A stretch of DNA of 7,751 nucleotides from Methanobacterium sp. (GCA_020855015.1 JAHKLP010000041.1:1-7751), one strand, 5' to 3'; positions 1 through 6,711 are shown, numbered from the stretch's first letter. Numbers and translations: made by a program. Notes: generated by a model not told the origin, from the sequence alone.

Positions 1-1
1 A

Positions 2-151
2 ATCCGGTATTCTGAAAAATCCGATCTAATGAAGGAAGTTCTGGGACCACATTCATTTAAAAGGTTTATTACCCTTAAAAAGATGGAATGTGATGAATTC
101 AACCGACAAGTAACTGATTACGAGATTAAGAAGTATTATCCACTTCTTTAA
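2..151 (+). CDS. Glutamine synthetase family protein, C-terminal fragment (5' end outside window)
   Basis: An open frame enters from the left edge and ends at TAA, giving 49 residues that begin IRYSEKSDLMKEVLG and end VTDYEIKKYYPLL. The pattern (a D-L-hydrophobic start, then LG.H.F..F, then K..E...F...VTDYE...Y.P.L) closely follows the last helices of type I glutamine synthetases and GS-like ligases, which usually end with a K..EW.EY...VT.WE...Y signature. Here the usual EW is EC and the WE is YE, so this may be a divergent GS-like paralogue rather than the main ammonium-assimilating enzyme. The catalytic region is outside the window, so activity cannot be judged. The gene converges on the DUF2149 gene with 58 bp between the two stop codons, so it is not part of the minus-strand system. 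The match is from recognition of the C-terminal pattern, not from a search. Confidence 0.7.
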   Translation: MRYSEKSDLMKEVLGPHSFKRFITLKKMECDEFNRQVTDYEIKKYYPLL

Positions 152-183
152 ACTTTATATGTCATAAAATAATAGAAACAACA

Positions 184-204
184 GGCAGGACTTTGATTCC
201 TGCC
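184..204. terminator. Hairpin between convergent genes, likely terminator for the minus-strand operon
   Basis: GGCAGGA (184-190) and TCCTGCC (198-204) form a perfect 7-bp stem with a 7-nt loop. It starts 6 nt past the DUF2149 stop codon and, on the minus strand, is followed by a T-rich run (TGTTGTTTCTATTATTTTA). Because it is symmetric it could also help end the plus-strand gene. Archaeal termination depends more on T-rich tracts than on hairpins, so its role is inferred from position. Confidence 0.55.
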
Positions 205-209
205 CTACA

Positions 210-545
210 TCAACCCTCCACCATGATTAATTTGCCAGTTTCAGGATCCTGATAGACTGTTCCCTTCTTAGCATATCCTTCCCCTGATCCCGACTTGGTT
301 TGAGGGGTTTCATTGAGTTGGTCACCCTGCTGGAGTTCAGCCACATCTTTCATGGCTTCCATGGTCTTTTGACGTTCCTCCTGAGACATATCTGCGAAGA
401 CCACGTTCTGCATGTTCCAGGACATAACCAGAAATATTAAAAATCCCACTGACAACACCAGCATAGCATCCACCAGGTTGGCGGATCCAGCCATGGGATC
501 TTCATCTTGGTTTTCACTTAACATACGGCGTTTACGCCTTACCAT
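210..545 (-). CDS. DUF2149 family protein, ExbD/TolR-like motor subunit (HmuV-like)
   Basis: A 111-aa protein with a basic N-terminus (MVRRKRR), one membrane helix at about residues 24-43 and a small, probably extracytoplasmic, C-terminal part of about 65 residues ending in [16 protein letters not shown]. The N-terminal DPMAGSANL motif and the overall layout are those of DUF2149. The start of the helix, LVDAMLVL with Asp26, lines up with the PLIDVMLVL segment of ExbD/TolR, whose Asp carries the proton through the motor; this supports an ExbD-like role. The C-terminal domain is shorter than in ExbD and I see no TonB-box binding fold in it. Its start codon lies inside the end of the upstream ExbB-like gene (14-bp overlap), so the two subunits are probably made in a coupled way. 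It is the last gene of the three-gene unit and corresponds in order to hmuV of Bacteroidetes haem loci. Confidence 0.85.
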   Translation of the reverse strand: MVRRKRRMLSENQDEDPMAGSANLVDAMLVLSVGFLIFLVMSWNMQNVVFADMSQEERQKTMEAMKDVAELQQGDQLNETPQTKSGSGEGYAKKGTVYQDPETGKLIMVEG

Positions 546-1182
546 GATCCATCACCTCCAGTGTAGCTTCACAGAGTGCATCCAGGTTTGATAAGTATTC
601 TTCATACCATCTTCTCCTGATTTTAGATATAGTGTAAGCTATGCCCCCAGCAGCCAATCCCACAACCGTTGTGTCGAAGGCTATGATAATTGCCTGAGCA
701 AGGGTATTAATATCTCCAGAACCCAAAGCTGCCAGTCCAGGACCCATAGGGATTAAAGTACCCATCAAACCAAGGGTTGGACCCAAACGAGTTACAATAT
801 CAGTCTTCTCCAGACTCTTAGCCGCTCTTGCCTCTTCACTTTCAATCAATTTCCTGGCTAGGGCTTCTCTGGATTTAGTGCCCAGTTCAGGGTGGGATGC
901 AATTTTAGTAATGATGGTCTTGTAACCTTCTGGAACATCACTATTTTCCATTACTTCAATTATTTTCTCTGATGAACCTGGATTGGAAATATCACTGATA
1001 ATTTTTTCAATCTGGTCCGTGCTAACTCTTATCCTACCAGTATATTCTGAGATAAGGCCCCCAAAGCTCACAATGGCATAAACCATAAAGGCCAAAAGTC
1101 CTACTATCACAGGTATGAGAAGGCTTTGAGATATAACGTGCAAAGCTGAACCTAACATTTCACTGCCTGGAATCGCTACCAT
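532..1182 (-). CDS. MotA/TolQ/ExbB proton channel family protein (HmuU-like)
   Basis: An integral membrane protein of 216 aa from the ATG at 1182. Membrane helix 1 is at about residues 21-44, followed by a cytoplasmic helical stretch of roughly 85 residues (50-130), then two helices that carry the family signature: [19 protein letters not shown] (132-150) and [13 protein letters not shown] (168-180). The three-helix layout and the [10 protein letters not shown] and TTVVGL motifs are those of TolQ/ExbB/MotA proteins, which form a pentameric ion channel around an ExbD/TolR/MotB-type dimer. The threonine before VVGL matches the conserved channel threonine of ExbB; I do not see the ExbB helix-3 glutamate at its usual place, but Asp170 lies nearby. 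A longer reading from GTG at 1191 (219 aa) is possible, but that GTG is part of a GTGAT ribosome-binding sequence 4 nt before the ATG. It overlaps the downstream DUF2149 gene by 14 bp and follows DUF2162 after a 28-nt gap, so the three are very likely co-transcribed. Confidence 0.9.
   Translation of the reverse strand: MVAIPGSEMLGSALHVISQSLLIPVIVGLLAFMVYAIVSFGGLISEYTGRIRVSTDQIEKIISDISNPGSSEKIIEVMENSDVPEGYKTIITKIASHPELGTKSREALARKLIESEEARAAKSLEKTDIVTRLGPTLGLMGTLIPMGPGLAALGSGDINTLAQAIIIAFDTTVVGLAAGGIAYTISKIRRRWYEEYLSNLDALCEATLEVMDHGKA
551..559 (-). promoter_or_regulatory. Strong ribosome binding site of the DUF2149 gene
   Basis: On the minus strand GGAGGTGAT lies 5 nt before the ATG at 545. It is a nine-base match to the archaeal 16S rRNA 3' end and lies within the coding region of the upstream ExbB-like gene, which fixes the start and suggests translational coupling. 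Confidence 0.85.
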
Positions 1183-1186
1183 ATAA

Positions 1187-1191
1187 ATCAC
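1187..1191 (-). promoter_or_regulatory. Ribosome binding site (GTGAT) that favours the ATG start at 1182
   Basis: The minus strand reads AAGTGATTTATATG. GTGAT pairs with the 16S rRNA 3' end and sits 4 nt before the ATG. The GTG that gives the longest open frame is therefore more likely part of the binding site than the start. No AGGA-type site precedes the GTG at a good distance. Confidence 0.5.
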
Positions 1192-1210
1192 TTGTTATTT
1201 TCTTGAATTT

Positions 1211-1942
1211 TTAAGATTTTTTCTGCTTAGTCCTTGATTGTTCTAAAAACGGACTCCCGCTGCGTTTTATGTAATAACCTACCACTGTCAGGACAACGAC
1301 TGTGATCACTGCATAGGCAAATGTCCAAATATCAGGGATGTTGATTGGACTCATTTTTTGGCTTAAAACTGTGCTGATATTAGGGATTACTATGGCTGAT
1401 GTTAAAAAGTAGAATCCTGCAAATAACATGAAATTACCCAGAAGAACTGGATATGGTTTGTTTAATGCACGGCCAATTAATCCTGAAACAAGATAAGACA
1501 CAGCCATAGTGATCATCAGAAAGAGTGCTGCGTATTCTCCCACCACAAATGCAGAGGCTCCAATCATTGGTGCGGTGATAATTATCGCAGCAACTGCTGC
1601 TCCGAAACAGCAAGGACAGGGGGCTATCATGGCCATACAGGTTGCTTTTATGCTATTTTTATTGTTGATTTTCCATTCTTTGAGGGTATGGAATCCTGCA
1701 TAGAGGATGATTGCTGCCATTATAATTCCTAAAATTGAACTGTATGCATTTACAAATCCCTGTATCTGGTCAATGACCCCTCCTGCAATGTAAGTTAGTA
1801 GTAATATCCCTCCACCGTAGCCTAAAATTATAGCTGCGGTTGTTTTCTTGGTGAGCCCAGCGAAGCCCATGGCCAGGCCGATTTTTATACCAAAAACCAT
1901 TACTAATGAAAGTATTCCCAGTTTCCATAGTAATTCCATCAT
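1211..1942 (-). CDS. DUF2162 polytopic membrane protein, putative transporter (HmuT-like)
   Basis: A very hydrophobic protein of 243 aa (from the ATG at 1942) with about seven membrane helices, at roughly residues 6-27, 34-55, 66-86, 100-122, 125-155, 165-186 and 206-224, and a basic C-terminal tail (RTKQKKS). Helix 4 holds a striking cysteine cluster, Cys102 then PCPCC with Cys109, Cys111 and Cys112. DUF2162 proteins are described only as predicted transporters; the general build resembles LysE/CcdA/NicO-type small transporters. The cysteines could bind a metal or act in thiol-disulfide exchange, but the sequence does not say which. It is first in a unit with the ExbB-like and DUF2149 genes and follows the CobN-like gene, the same order as hmuS-T-U-V in Bacteroidetes haem loci. 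GTG at 1951 would add three residues, but it lies in a GTGAT sequence 4 nt before the ATG; an AGGA precedes the GTG by 4 nt, so the longer form is not excluded. Confidence 0.85.
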   Translation of the reverse strand: MMELLWKLGILSLVMVFGIKIGLAMGFAGLTKKTTAAIILGYGGGILLLTYIAGGVIDQIQGFVNAYSSILGIIMAAIILYAGFHTLKEWKINNKNSIKATCMAMIAPCPCCFGAAVAAIIITAPMIGASAFVVGEYAALFLMITMAVSYLVSGLIGRALNKPYPVLLGNFMLFAGFYFLTSAIVIPNISTVLSQKMSPINIPDIWTFAYAVITVVVLTVVGYYIKRSGSPFLEQSRTKQKKS

Positions 1943-1993
1943 CTTAATCACATTTTCCTAAAATACTAACCATTCTAAGGTTTGGCTAATTAA

Positions 1994-2008
1994 CTTATAA
2001 TATTTTCG
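1994..2008 (-). promoter_or_regulatory. Promoter candidate (BRE + TATA box) for the DUF2162-ExbB-DUF2149 unit
   Basis: The minus strand reads CGAAAATATTATAAG: a purine/A-rich BRE (CGAAAA) directly followed by a TATA-like TATTATAA. With the usual archaeal distance of about 25 nt, transcription would start near 1973, leaving a leader of about 30 nt that includes the ribosome binding site. Since the CobN-like gene has its own terminator just upstream, a separate promoter here is expected. Confidence 0.5.
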
Positions 2009-2050
2009 ATCTACTTTGTATTATTACTTTAATGGTGAAATAAATACCAT

Positions 2051-2077
2051 ATGTAATACTTTTGAGAATGTAATACT
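2051..2077. repeat. 10-bp tandem direct repeat upstream of the DUF2162 promoter, possible regulator site
   Basis: ATGTAATACT occurs twice without mismatch, at 2051-2060 and 2068-2077, a 17-bp period. The pair lies about 45-75 bp upstream of the TATA candidate at 1994-2008 and after the CobN terminator. Next to it ATGGT (2032-2036) and ACCAT (2046-2050) form a short inverted repeat around GAAATAAAT. Placement upstream of the TATA box fits an activator or a cooperative regulator; no regulator is encoded in the window. Confidence 0.4.
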
Positions 2078-2102
2078 AAGACCAATATCACTGCATAATA
2101 AT

Positions 2103-2131
2103 AAATACCCAAAAAAAGAAAAGGGGGAAAT
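2103..2131 (-). terminator. T-rich terminator of the CobN-like gene, near-copy of the one at 6790-6826
   Basis: Directly after the stop codon the minus strand has AAATTT, then CCCCCTTTTCTTTTTTTGGG, then TATTT: T4 and T7 tracts framed by a C-run and a G-run that could close a weak stem. The 25 nt at 2103-2127 match 6790-6814 at 24 positions. The position after two unrelated catalytic domains but after the same C-terminal anchor suggests a conserved 3' cassette. Confidence 0.55.
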
Positions 2132-5100
2132 TTATTTTTTAAAGATAGCTCCACGGAAATAACCTAATCCTACCAGACTCACCAATATTAAAACTCCCAC
2201 AATAGCCGCTATGGGCATGCTTGATTGAGCTGAAGACTGTTGGCCAGTTTCTGATACCTCATAGGATTTGGAAGTTCCATCATCACCTGCAGTTTCAGCA
2301 GATTCAGATTCACTTTGAGCTCCGCTTTCTGTGGATGGTTGACTTCCTGATGAAGTACCTGCTGAAGATGTTGCTCCGGCAGATGTAGAACCTGTGGATT
2401 GAGATGGTGTTCCAGTAGAACCCATAGTTACCGTTTGACCGGTAGCTGCCTCCATAATCGCAGCAAATTCCTGGAGCTGTTTTTGACTCAAGGTAGAGCC
2501 CACCACCACATAATTGGTGAAATCCATGTTTCCACAGGTGTGGTGACAGCAGACAACCCCATATTTTCGGATCGTGTTCATGTACATGTCTTTGAGTTGA
2601 GATATGGTTGCAGAATCTGCAGCCCATAATCCTCTCCTGTTAGCTTCCAGTAACCATGCAGCGGCTGAAGCGAATGCATACGGGTTAGCATTCAAGAACT
2701 GGTTTCTAACTGTTGAATTGAGGAAGTAGGTTTCCGCTGTTTTTTGATAGATCCAGTCTGCTACTGCATCAGGGGTTACCGCGTCCCAGGCAACTAAGTG
2801 TCCGATTTCACTGGCTATGTGATTAGCTCCTGAAAATCCTTCATTGAGCATGCCTTCTATCCATTTAGGATTTAAAAGCCTGGTTCGAACTTCATTGGAC
2901 ATGAACTGACCAAGAGTTTCGATATGAGGATTGGTTCGTGTGTTGGCAATGTAGACATCCGTATCCTTTCCTGAAAGAGTTCTAGCAGCCAAAGTCATGC
3001 CCCCCAAAAACTGGAAGACATCGTCGTTATCATTAAGCCCGTAGTTGTTATCTCTAACCATTATAGTTGCATCTACATTTTTTAACTGATTTTTGAAAGC
3101 TTCTAAACCACTTAAGCCATATACACTGCTTCCGTAGATGTAAGACATCCTGGAAAGGTAGGTATCCAGTAAATCGGCTTCATCATCCCATTTGGATGTT
3201 GAAGGTATTAACTGACCAAGTCCGGTTCCATATGCTTCTGGTGGTGGTCCGAATATTCGTGCTCCAGCCAGAATATCGGCATCAACAGAATTCATTCCAC
3301 TCTGTGTGTATTTTTCCAGGTCCTCCAGGTAATGTTTCCTGACGTAGTTATCATTAGGGCTTTCCTGTAAAAGGGCAGCCTGCCTGATTGCTTGGTCGAG
3401 GACCCCCACGGTGTAGGAGAATGTGTCTCTGAAAAGTCCACTGATGGTTACCATGACGTCGACTCTTGGTCTTTGAATGGTTACACCATTTAAAGTCAGG
3501 GTTAAGTTCTCCAGAGATGTGACCTTAACTCCTTTGAATTTTTTGGAACTATCCCAGTCCGGTTCTAACCCCATGTAGCGCAGGATCATGGCGATGGTCT
3601 GACCAGCAGTTCGCATGGTCTCGGTTGACCAGAGCACGGTTCCCACAGTTTCAGGGAAACATCCATGTTCCAAGTAGTAGGCTGCCAGCATCTCATCGGC
3701 CATTTGGGATCCGATTTGCCAGGCAGTTTTATCTGGGGCTGTTCTGGGGTCGAAGGAATAGAAGTTCATTCCAGTGGGTAGAACATCCTGTGCTCTTCTG
3801 ATGGGATCGCCACCCAGCGCTGGTGATATGTATTCCCCTCGCAATGCTGCTAATAGATTTGCCATTTCATAGTTTTGGGAAAGTAGATTTCTGATAAGCT
3901 CCCTAAACTCATTGTTGTCTCTGTTTACAGGGTCGAAACTTACTATGGATTCTACCATCTGATCTAGGATTTCCCCAGAAAGGGCGGCACCAAAGGTGTG
4001 AAGTCCATAGGGCATCAGTGTTGCTGCTAGGTCTTCTAAATGGTGTTCAACCACGTGTAAGATACTGTCAAAGGATGTGTTCTCCAAGTCAAGCTCTAGA
4101 TCCTGGTCTATGTTCAGTTCAGCTACCAGGGCCAAAATTTCACCCCGGAGGATCTCCTTTCTTTCTGGGTTTTCAGTGTTACCGTAACTGTTTATCAGGT
4201 CTTGCAATGCTGCCAGATCTCCGTAGAGTCCTGATGCGATAATCGGTGCAGTCAGATGGTCGATGATAACTGCATATCCTCTTCTTTTGGCCTGGGTTCC
4301 TTCTCCAGTGTTATCCACTATATATGGATAGATGTTGGGGATGTCTCCCATGAGGATATCGGGCCAGTCATCTTCACCCAATCCCACACTTCTTCCTGGA
4401 AGCCATTCCAGGGTTCCGTGTGTTCCCAGATGGATCACTGCATTGGCCTGCATTGTGTTCTGCAGCCACATGTAGAATGCTATGTACTGGTGTGTAGGTG
4501 GTAGAGTTGCTGAGTGGGCAATGTCAGTTGAGCTTTCTCCCCAGCCACGCATTGGCTGAGCTCCCAGGAATATGTTTCCCAGCATTATACCTGGAATGAC
4601 AATACTTCCATTGTATACCATCACACTTCCAGGTACAGGACCCCATGTCTCAATGACTTCTTGCTGGAGTTCTTCAGGCAGGGTGCCGAACCATTGTAGG
4701 TATTGTTCTATTGGTATGGTGATGGCACCGGCTTCCACCAGGTTTTGTAGTTCTCCAGGAGCCCATGAACCAACATTATTACCAACTGTGGTTAAAACGT
4801 TTATTATGTATTCCACAGAGTACTCATCAGGAATGGTGTATCCATCAGCTTTCATAACTTTCAGTATTTCTGATATACTCTCTGGCACATTAAGATATGA
4901 TGCTCCAACTCCATCTTTTCCACCACCAAGGTTGTAGTAGATGAGTGCTATTTTTTTGGCCTCGTTGGGTAGCGTCTGGAGTTGTGTCCAGTTGAAAACT
5001 CGGCTAATTACCCGTTCTATTCTTTCTGCTAATGGAGTGTACCTTTTAACACTGATCCCTGTGTAAGGATCGGTTTCTGCTGATACAACTCCACCTAGCA

Positions 5101-6484
5101 TAACTGGTTCAATTCTTCCTTCCAGTTCTGGGAAAGCTACTTGCCAGTAGATCTCGCTGGATAGACCTCCAGAGTTCTGCTCCCATTCTTCAAGATCGGA
5201 AGCATAAATTGGAGCGAATATGGGGACGTTTAATTTCTCAAGTAATGCTATACTTTTATTTAAGGCCTGAGCATCACTACTACTGTATACCATGGTGTAA
5301 CCAACACAGGCCACCAGGGCACTTATTCTTGTGATGTTGCCATTCATAAAGAAGTTGTTAATGGCATTTGCTCTGCCAGTGTTCCCATTGGTTATTGCAA
5401 GAATTACGTTGAGACCTTTTTCTTCCAATCCTCGGAGAATTGCTTCTAGCATGGCACCATTTCCATTGAGGAAAATAGTGTTATAACCAATTATCCCTAT
5501 CCATGGAGAGCCTGATTTATAGTGTCCACTTTGAGTGTACCAGTTGTAATAGTCGTTCCAAGTTGTAAACATGGGTGTAGCTGAATCAGGGTGGTATATG
5601 AATTGCGATGGATAGATAACTGGACTCAGATCCCTGGAAGGATCAACGGCCATTCCCACGTTTTGAAGAACTTTTAACTGGAATCGGGCCATGTTTTCTT
5701 CGCCTGAGTTATCCCAGTACACTTTCAATTCAGTGTCATTGGAATTGATGTCGGGATCGTTTAAAAATGCTACTCCACATTTTATGGCAAATATCTGGGC
5801 AGGTGTACCTGATATGAGTTCTTTCAACTTGGCCACGGTGTCGGGTTCACTTATCATCTGGATTATGATAACATCTGCTTGAGAAGCAATTTGCCGTATT
5901 TTATCTTCAATTGTAGCATCTCCAGATGTTATATCCTTGTGAGTGAAATGGCTCAAATTAAAGTAGTAACCCCCATCTCTAAGTGCCTGGTTGGAGTTGA
6001 CAAATGCCGGGGAAACATTTGGTGATCCACTCAATATGAGCAGGTTGTAAGCCCTCAGGTTTAAAGTGGCATTTCCATAGAGAACTGGGTCAGTGGGAGT
6101 TATCTGTGAAACTGGCACAGTCACTGTTTGATTAACGTGTCCCAGGGCACCAACATTCAGGTTAAAAATGGTTTTATTACTGATAAAATTCACTTTGTAC
6201 TGATTATCACCGCTTTTTGTTATGGTTATCCCATTTATAGTATTTCCATCATTGTCTGTAACTTTTACATTGGGTAACTTATCTCCTGAAAGAGCTTCAG
6301 GATGTTCTAGGTTTATATTCAGTGTTATCTCCGGATCGATTATAGCGCTGGTATCCTCAGTGCTTGAATTGATGGTACTGTTTTCAATACCACCTACCTC
6401 CTGTGAATCTTCTGCTGATACTGCCCCACATAGGAGCAATGCGAAAACAATTGTCATTACTAGTAAAATCCCTTGTTTTCTCAA
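2132..6484 (-). CDS. cobN: Secreted, membrane-anchored CobN/Mg-chelatase-H family protein (HmuS-like)
   Basis: A 1450-aa protein. Residues 1-24 are a clear signal peptide (MRKQ, hydrophobic core, then AVSA before EDSQ). Residues ~50-130 form a beta-rich, Ig-like segment. The CobN/BchH-type chelatase region runs from about 138 to 1345 and keeps HLGTHGTLEWLPG (685-697) and a Cys/His cluster CCHHTCGNMDF (from Cys1312). A Ser/Thr/Gly-rich linker (about 1349-1405) leads to KSYEV (1406-1410), a membrane helix (1423-1443) and the tail RGAIFKK. It is longer than cytosolic CobN proteins because of these export and anchor parts, and many Asn-X-Ser/Thr sites fit an outside location. The start is TTG, fixed by GGAGGTGA 6 nt upstream and by the signal peptide. 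Cytosolic CobN works with the ATPase partners CobS and CobT on ATP; neither is here and an extracellular enzyme would lack ATP. With DUF2162, ExbB-like and DUF2149 genes downstream, the best guess is a surface tetrapyrrole-metal handling enzyme like HmuS. Substrate and direction are unknown; the symbol is a family label only. Confidence 0.88.
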   Translation of the reverse strand: MRKQGILLVMTIVFALLLCGAVSAEDSQEVGGIENSTINSSTEDTSAIIDPEITLNINLEHPEALSGDKLPNVKVTDNDGNTINGITITKSGDNQYKVNFISNKTIFNLNVGALGHVNQTVTVPVSQITPTDPVLYGNATLNLRAYNLLILSGSPNVSPAFVNSNQALRDGGYYFNLSHFTHKDITSGDATIEDKIRQIASQADVIIIQMISEPDTVAKLKELISGTPAQIFAIKCGVAFLNDPDINSNDTELKVYWDNSGEENMARFQLKVLQNVGMAVDPSRDLSPVIYPSQFIYHPDSATPMFTTWNDYYNWYTQSGHYKSGSPWIGIIGYNTIFLNGNGAMLEAILRGLEEKGLNVILAITNGNTGRANAINNFFMNGNITRISALVACVGYTMVYSSSDAQALNKSIALLEKLNVPIFAPIYASDLEEWEQNSGGLSSEIYWQVAFPELEGRIEPVMLGGVVSAETDPYTGISVKRYTPLAERIERVISRVFNWTQLQTLPNEAKKIALIYYNLGGGKDGVGASYLNVPESISEILKVMKADGYTIPDEYSVEYIINVLTTVGNNVGSWAPGELQNLVEAGAITIPIEQYLQWFGTLPEELQQEVIETWGPVPGSVMVYNGSIVIPGIMLGNIFLGAQPMRGWGESSTDIAHSATLPPTHQYIAFYMWLQNTMQANAVIHLGTHGTLEWLPGRSVGLGEDDWPDILMGDIPNIYPYIVDNTGEGTQAKRRGYAVIIDHLTAPIIASGLYGDLAALQDLINSYGNTENPERKEILRGEILALVAELNIDQDLELDLENTSFDSILHVVEHHLEDLAATLMPYGLHTFGAALSGEILDQMVESIVSFDPVNRDNNEFRELIRNLLSQNYEMANLLAALRGEYISPALGGDPIRRAQDVLPTGMNFYSFDPRTAPDKTAWQIGSQMADEMLAAYYLEHGCFPETVGTVLWSTETMRTAGQTIAMILRYMGLEPDWDSSKKFKGVKVTSLENLTLTLNGVTIQRPRVDVMVTISGLFRDTFSYTVGVLDQAIRQAALLQESPNDNYVRKHYLEDLEKYTQSGMNSVDADILAGARIFGPPPEAYGTGLGQLIPSTSKWDDEADLLDTYLSRMSYIYGSSVYGLSGLEAFKNQLKNVDATIMVRDNNYGLNDNDDVFQFLGGMTLAARTLSGKDTDVYIANTRTNPHIETLGQFMSNEVRTRLLNPKWIEGMLNEGFSGANHIASEIGHLVAWDAVTPDAVADWIYQKTAETYFLNSTVRNQFLNANPYAFASAAAWLLEANRRGLWAADSATISQLKDMYMNTIRKYGVVCCHHTCGNMDFTNYVVVGSTLSQKQLQEFAAIMEAATGQTVTMGSTGTPSQSTGSTSAGATSSAGTSSGSQPSTESGAQSESESAETAGDDGTSKSYEVSETGQQSSAQSSMPIAAIVGVLILVSLVGLGYFRGAIFKK

Positions 6485-6490
6485 TTATTT

Positions 6491-6498
6491 TCACCTCC
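6491..6498 (-). promoter_or_regulatory. Ribosome binding site that sets the TTG start of the CobN-like gene
   Basis: GGAGGTGA on the minus strand lies 6 nt (AAATAA) before the TTG at 6484. The first ATG in frame is codon 10, inside the signal peptide core, with no such site before it. TTG as start is therefore well supported. Confidence 0.85.
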
Positions 6499-6511
6499 TT
6501 TTTTGTTTTTT

Positions 6512-6535
6512 AGTAAACTGAAAATTCAATTTACT
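6512..6535. promoter_or_regulatory. 24-bp near-perfect palindrome in the CobN leader, operator candidate
   Basis: AGTAAA (6512-6517) pairs with TTTACT (6530-6535) and TGAA (6519-6522) with TTCA (6525-6528), all centred between 6523 and 6524; only the C6518/A6529 pair fails. It lies 13 bp upstream of the ribosome binding site, so a bound repressor here, or an RNA hairpin, could control expression of the surface CobN-like protein. Confidence 0.5.
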
Positions 6536-6600
6536 TGAAAATAATTAAATTATTATTGAATAAATAATTTTCCATAATAATTGAAAAAAAATCAAGTAAA
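6530..6600. repeat. 71-bp interrupted palindrome over the likely CobN promoter
   Basis: TTTACTTGA (6530-6538) is mirrored by TCAAGTAAA (6592-6600), and AATTATTAT (6548-6556) by ATAATAATT (6574-6582); both pairs share the exact centre 6565, with 9 unpaired A-rich bases between the arms on each side. The inner loop adds GAA/TTC pairing (6558-6560 with 6570-6572). On the minus strand the loop reads GGAAAATTATTTATT (6573-6559), a BRE/TATA-like sequence that would place transcription start near 6535, next to the 24-bp palindrome. The outer arm shares its TTTACT half with that palindrome, giving three half-sites in all. Confidence 0.45.
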
Positions 6601-6711
6601 GTTTAAATAAAAGGAAGTCAAATGAATGGTTGACAATCCATATACCTACATAAAATGACACCAATAGGGTCCATAAAAAATCCTTATTTTCCTAAAGGTG
6701 CCGAATGAAGG

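Noticed and set aside
151..162. TATA-like AAACTTTATATG on the plus strand between the convergent genes, which could start an antisense RNA into the DUF2149 gene
   Set aside because: It directly follows a stop codon in an AT-rich gap, has a weak BRE, and nothing downstream on the plus strand looks like a gene.
1509..1703. Plus-strand open frame of 64 codons opposite DUF2162
   Set aside because: It is antisense to a well-supported membrane protein gene, has no clear ribosome binding site and no family pattern.
2310..2629. Open frames on both strands over the Ser/Thr-rich linker and nearby region of the CobN-like gene
   Set aside because: They come from the biased codon makeup of the linker and shadow the true frame; the translated products look random.
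4018..4937. Three plus-strand open frames (74, 82 and 121 codons) inside the CobN-like gene
   Set aside because: All lie opposite the conserved chelatase core, including HLGTHGTLEWLPG, and show no recognisable domain.
2132..6484. True cobaltochelatase CobN for cobalamin synthesis
   Set aside because: The protein is exported and anchored, there are no CobS/CobT or other cobalamin synthesis genes nearby, and the neighbours are DUF2162, ExbB-like and DUF2149 genes.
6222..6521. Plus-strand open frame of 99 codons over the CobN signal peptide
   Set aside because: Its hydrophobic stretch is the complement of the signal peptide region; it crosses the ribosome binding site and leader palindrome of the real gene.
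6601..6711. Possible cobalamin riboswitch upstream of the CobN-like gene
   Set aside because: I could not find a convincing B12-box or the paired core; the region is AT-rich and unstructured except for the symmetric elements listed.
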